Source: Lingula anatina
Taxonomy: Eukaryota; Brachiopoda; Lingulata; Lingulida; Lingulidae
Assembly (NCBI RefSeq): GCF_001039355.2
Contig: NW_019774403.1
Coordinates: forward strand, 419,422 to 483,421
DNA: 64,000 nt
Reading direction: 5' to 3'
A model generated the notes under the pieces. That model did no database searches. It saw only the letters and a list, made by a program, of their open reading frames with translations, and was not told the origin of the DNA. Positions within the stretch are counted from its first letter, which is position 1; the number at the start of each line of letters is the position of its first letter. Shown here one piece after another: positions 59,917 to 64,000 of this stretch. A program made the position numbers and the translations under genes.

Positions 59917-62900
59917 CTATAAAGAAAGTTTAACATGTACTTTTGTACGTATATCATTATCTTAGGTAAACGTGATTTTGTTTTTTATTTTTTTATTCTT
60001 AGATAATTTATTCAGCAATTGCAAGGTACATTTCAATATTAATCATAGGCGTTTATAAATTAAAAATTGCTTATCATGCCATACTGTATATGAATATTAA
60101 AATTAGTCCCTGTTGGCAACTGAAAAAATAATAATAAATAAACTCGACCAGCAGTTTTGTGAGATACCACATTTGATAGGCAAACGCTACACTTTTTGAA
60201 AGGACTGCAAATCATTTCTTTATTCCGATTTTGCGATAGTTTTCCTCGTTTACTACTTTATGAATAATATATCCTGATAATCAAGCATTGTTTCTTACCC
60301 TAGCTTGTTTCAGCATTCCAGCTTTCATAAACTGCTTAGTTTTGTTCCTATCTCTCTGCTCTCGGATGTCCGGACCTTCTTTTATCTAAAGAGATAATCA
60401 GTGGTATAAGAAACACCTACATGTATTATTCAACCCCCTCACCAGCCGCCCCCCCCCCCCCAGCCTCACCCCTTTTCTCGCTTTCTGAAATATTTGTAAT
60501 TTCGTTTTTCTTGGAAACATTTTTGACAATTCACTGTTACGCAAAGAGCATATATTGTTAAATATGAGTATAATGCGCTCACAGCATAAATATTCTCAAT
60601 GTCACGTCTTAAATAGAATAATCGTCTCTTGATGTCTATGAAAATCAATCTATTAGCAGCTTTACATGTGCTACTCTGGCCGAGGAAGGTTTCTTGTCGT
60701 CGATAAAGAAACAAAAGATAAAAAAGGAACAATAACATAAATCCTTTCAATCCAAAAGGAATATAACAAGAAACCCGACACGAAAAAATGAAATAGTTAG
60801 TCTAAATAAATGCGAAGATATTACTTGTAATTGGTCACGTTTTACAGCGTCATTTAAGCTGCAATCCAAAACTCAAACTATTTACCATTTGTGTCAGCTT
60901 GTTATAGTATTTCCCAGTGAGTTCTACCACCCGCTCTTTCTCCCACTTAATTCGGTCCATGTGTTCCGCGATCTCGTGAACCTTTTGGCGAGACTGTTCG
61001 TTCTTTAGGTGCTCATCCTCCTGCTCTATGTGCCCCCTTATTACTGCCTCTCTGAACAACTTCATTGCCTGAAATACACAATTATAATGCAAACAAATAC
61101 GTGTATCAACTTCAATTGAAGCTTTGTGACTCGAAACTCGTTTATTCGCGCGTAACGGCCCGGTTGGAAATGGTAATCGTTATTCGTTTTCACTGACAGT
61201 ATAATTTGCATGTGGTGCAGTGAATACCATAACGTTATGCTCACAAATAGATGTTAAACTGATAGATTTTCAACAGCCTTTGAACATCCAATACAACTGT
61301 AATGCATTTTGTTTAAAGAGACCAATTCACGCTGTACAGAAGAATGCCATGAAACCCTATGTAAAACGGAAACTATCTGGCAGGTCAACAACTATTAGAC
61401 GAACTGGAGGAAAAGATCTGTCATCAAATGTTATCTTTTGTTTGTACCTTTAGTTTATCAATGAATTCCTCCATTTCCGCCGATTGCAGCTTATTTCTGA
61501 GCACCTCGTACTTGGCTGGTCCTCTGGCCTTGGATATGTAGTCCTTTCTGGCGCCATCTAGCTTTTTACACAGTTTCTCCATGGAATAATCGTACAGATA
61601 TTTCATGGCGTCATCACGAACTTCTTTGAAGAGCTTTTCCGCGATCTTCTCGCAGAAGCGTTGTGATGATTCGAGATTTTGTTTTCGGAACTTGAGCAGT
61701 TCCCCTCCAACCAAGAGAGGACCGCTGTGTCTTACGGGCTTTCCGTCGCGGTCCTTTGACATGAGTGTTTCATCCTCTAGTTTGACTACAATTTAGATAA
61801 TGATTGAAAATGTGAAGCCATGATATTAGCTTCTGATTGAAATGTTTACAATTTCTTTCATTTTCGACAGAAATGGAAAAAAAGGAATTCGGAAATTTTA
61901 CAGCCATTTTACAGCTCTGACAGACTTACCACTATCCATTTTGTCGTTATCACTTTATGTAAGGGAGTATGTATGGATTATCTCAATAAATCAAGTTTAC
62001 AAAACCTTTACAAAGGATGCACATATTGGCAACGAATACCGTTAATCATCGTAAGAACAATTTGTTTAAATAGGATCGTCGACTACATGTACTTACCAAG
62101 CTTGTCTAACATCTTTGGGACTGTCGCAATGTATTCTGTCCTGTCTCTCTCCTCTAGGCATCCAAACCCTGCCATTCTTCGATACATTTCTTTCAAGGCC
62201 TTGTCCACGGCCTGTCTGTGCAATTCCATCAGAGTGTCCCTGCAATATAAGTAAGACATATAAATAATCTCTTGCCATGGATGTTAAAATGTTTTTCTGA
62301 TTCAATTAGCGAACCTTTTTTTTGTGCAAACCGTGCCATACATTATTATGGAATATTAACATTGTAATTTTGAGATGTTTAAATGGTTTGAGAATGGCAG
62401 ATTAGGCATTACCGTTTTTTATCTTCATCAGAGAACTCTTCTAGGGGAGATTCTTTCCCTTTCTTCTTGCTTGCCGCCTCATACAGTGTCTAGATTCAAA
62501 ATAACACACGCTAGTATATAGTTATTTACTAACTACTTCAACACAAAAGAAAAGTCAATATAAAAAATCAAGCAGATTTCCAATGTCCCCAAATTAAACT
62601 TGAAATATTTTTCTTCATTTTTAGCATATCACACTTCAACTAGAAAAGTAAAGAAATTGTGGATTCCCTGGTACTCCAAGCTGCGTGCATTTCTCTTAGT
62701 GCTATAGACATACGATAGGTCAGCCAATCCATATTCCAATTACCAAGCCATCTTACATTTATAGTGTTTTTTAAATAGTATTTACCTGCATTTTTTCATT
62801 GTAGAAGGCTACGATGTTATCCACTATCTTCAGTTTCATCATAATCATGGTAAGTGACCAGGCGGATGACAGACTGGGGACATTTTTCGGGTGGTTAACA

Positions 62901-63966
62901 CTGTCCAAATAGACGCGAAACAGTTCTATGAGATGTCGGCCTGGAATAAAATCAAAATAAACCCAAATGTATGTGTTTTGTTGATTCAGTCATGTAAGTT
63001 TTCGCTGTATTAAAAATGCACTTTAAACTGCTGACCGAAAGCAATGAGGAGCAACTGAACCGATCTGGAACAGTTTGCAGACCAGACGATGAACTAGTGG
63101 AGGTAATATAGCGAATAGTACACTGTCTCACCAGAAAGGGCAGAACCATCCGTAAATCCATATATAGGTCGAATTTTCTGTGCCATGACATCCAGAAACT
63201 TATCCAATTCTTTGGTAAACTTGGGGCTGATTTTGTCGGCATGTTTAGCGATATTCTCCACCACGTCTTCTGGGCCTGGGCAAGGAAGGCAGAAAGCATC
63301 CACAGAGCAGAACGCTGAGACCAGGGCCTCGGCTGTCCTGTCTTCTTCGGTCAGCTCGTCCTCCGCCGTGTCACGACCACACACCTACAGGTAAGACGAT
63401 TCACGATCAATAATTTGAAAGCTTATATGTCTTCAATCAGGTATTTTTTTAAAAAATCAAGCAGTTTTTTGAATGGGGGGATACAAAGTTATGTCACTTT
63501 AACTTGGAATCAGACGGCCCGAAACGGCCTTAGTCTCTCTCTATTTATTGCACTTTAAAACTAAAATCAAGTGAAATAGCACAAAACAGAATGGAATTAC
63601 ATACATCAATATAGATATATAACAGAAATACATGTTTAAAAACTCACACACACAATACTCACGTACATACCCGCACGCACTCGAACACGTGTATATACCG
63701 TGGCACACACTCGTTAGCTAAGACCCATACAAAGGAAAACATATGCGAATCTTGTTACCCCTTACACCAGATCGAACCACATACTTACCACTCTTAAGAT
63801 ATAATCGCTTGCTGATAACTCCTCCTTTGTTGACGGTAAAATCAACTTTTTATCGACGTCGCGGCACAGCCAAATGAAATCAGGCATGTGAGAACGGAAC
63901 TCTTTCAAATCGGCGACGACCTGCCCCTCTTGTATGCTAAGATTCTTTGCAAGCGTTGTAAGAAAT
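59731..63966 (-). CDS. GBP: Guanylate-binding protein, 3' nine exons (partial gene span) with CaaX box
   Basis: Interferon-type large GTPase of the dynamin superfamily. GBPs act at membranes of pathogens and vacuoles in cell-autonomous immunity. Nine exons join in frame to 532 residues: 63966-63789, 63384-63132, 62940-62786, 62489-62413, 62239-62097, 61785-61448, 61068-60886, 60385-60299 and 59916-59731. The first resembles the end of the GBP G domain (MPDFIWLCRDVDKKLIL, as in FFPDFVWTLRDFSLDL of human GBP1) and the second its junction with the helical domain. The rest is a long charged helical region, then KRKDCVIM and stop. CVIM is a prenylation (CaaX) box, preceded by basic residues. The catalytic G1-G4 motifs lie beyond the right edge. 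GBP assignment is confident from alignment of the order and motifs; the exact orthologue is unknown. Confidence 0.9.
60299..60385 (-). CDS. GBP: GBP-like gene, exon 8 (87 bp)
   Basis: Acceptor TCTTTAG, donor TAGG|GTAAGA, phase 0-0. It encodes 29 charged residues (IREQRDRNKTKQFMKAGMLK). Confidence 0.75.
60886..61068 (-). CDS. GBP: GBP-like gene, exon 7 (coiled coil)
   Basis: Acceptor TATTTCAG, donor AATG|GTAAAT, phase 0-0. It encodes 61 residues of Glu/Lys/His-rich helix (VHEIAEHMDRIKWEKERVVE). Confidence 0.82.
61448..61785 (-). CDS. GBP: GBP-like gene, exon 6 (largest helical exon)
   Basis: Acceptor AATTGTAG, donor AAAG|GTACAA (phase 0). It encodes 112 residues of charged helix, including LLKFRKQNLESSQRFCEKI, comparable to the GBP DDFCKQNQEASSDRCSAL region. 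Confidence 0.88.
62097..62239 (-). CDS. GBP: GBP-like gene, exon 5
   Basis: Acceptor ATTGCAG, donor CTTG|GTAAGT (phase 1). Translation DTLMELHRQAVDKALKEMY through VPKMLDKL corresponds to the GBP LLDLHRDSEREAIEVF helix. The longest open frame here is a different, non-coding one. Confidence 0.82.
62413..62489 (-). CDS. GBP: GBP-like gene, exon 4 (77 bp)
   Basis: Acceptor TGAATCTAG, donor AACG|GTAATG (phase 2). It encodes a Lys/Glu-rich segment (AASKKKGKESPLEEFSDEDK) that has no clear counterpart in vertebrate GBPs. Confidence 0.7.
62786..62940 (-). CDS. GBP: GBP-like gene, exon 3 (helical domain)
   Basis: Acceptor TTATTCCAG, donor GCAG|GTAAAT (phase 0). It encodes RHLIELFRVYLDSVNH through NIVAFYNEKMQ, aligned with the LESLVLTYVNAI ... 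IAHYEQQM helices of GBP1. Confidence 0.85.
63132..63384 (-). CDS. GBP: GBP-like gene, exon 2 (G-domain/helical-domain junction)
   Basis: Acceptor TACCTGTAG, donor TCTG|GTGAGA (phase 1). It contains CSVDAFCLPCPGPED, KISPKFTKELDKFLDVM and SALSG, in the order of human GBP KKCFVFDRP, LDPEFVQQVADF and TLSGG. Confidence 0.88.
63789..63966 (-). CDS. GBP: GBP-like gene, in-window exon 1 (end of G domain)
   Basis: Acceptor ATTTTCCAG, phase 2 entry; donor GAGTG|GTAAGT, phase 0. It contains FRSHMPDFIWLCRDVDKKL and SASDYILRV, matching the last strand and helix of the GBP G domain (PDFVWTLRDF; TPDEYLTYSL in human GBP1). Confidence 0.9.
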
Positions 63967-64000
63967 CTGGAAAATAAGAAAAGTAGACGTGAGTGTATAT

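Noticed and set aside
1-64000. tRNA or rRNA genes, or autonomous transposons with a transposase or reverse transcriptase
   Set aside because: None was recognised when reading either strand, and the mobile elements seen are short and non-coding.

Overview
This window is AT-rich animal nuclear DNA. It has long introns, standard GT-AG splice sites (one apparent GC-AG), many short foldback elements and microsatellites, and no prokaryotic gene layout. A PEA3-type ETS gene, a death-domain/CARD protein and a CaaX-ending guanylate-binding protein, with short palindromic MITE-like elements, fit an invertebrate. A lophotrochozoan, most likely a mollusc, is my inference from general character and not from a search. 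All exons below were assembled by hand from reading frame, splice motifs and intron phase.

Layout. Positions 1-22,624: no coding exon recognised. This stretch holds degenerate tandem repeats (4.4-5.8 kb), several foldback elements and a 3.5-kb near-duplicate pair (10,777-14,317 and 14,319-17,924). Single N bases at 14,318 and 17,998 sit at the copy junctions, so the duplication is probably an assembly artefact. Positions 22,625-45,649, plus strand: the last seven coding exons (497 residues) of a PEA3-group (ETV1/4/5) ETS transcription factor. The 5' exons with the N-terminal acidic activation domain were not found. Positions 45,650-53,105: a convergent intergenic region with MITE-like elements, a large palindrome (52,281-52,542) and an unusual array of about 82-bp repeats (50.1-50.85 kb) carrying GCACGTGC-type cores.

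Positions 53,106-58,101, minus strand: a complete eight-exon gene for a predicted 590-residue protein with coiled coil, two death domains and a CARD. It looks like a death-fold signalling adaptor, and six of its seven introns are phase 1. Positions 59,731-63,966, minus strand: the last nine exons (532 residues) of a guanylate-binding protein (GBP/GB1 dynamin-like GTPase). It covers the helical part and a terminal CVIM CaaX box; the GTPase domain lies beyond the right edge.

The two right-hand genes point the same way about 1.6 kb apart. Both belong to families tied to innate immunity and cell death, so a functional link is plausible but unproven. The ETS gene is developmental and appears unrelated. 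The main candidates for novelty are the DD-DD-CARD architecture, the GBP with a K-Ras4B-like CaaX box, and the 82-bp array.
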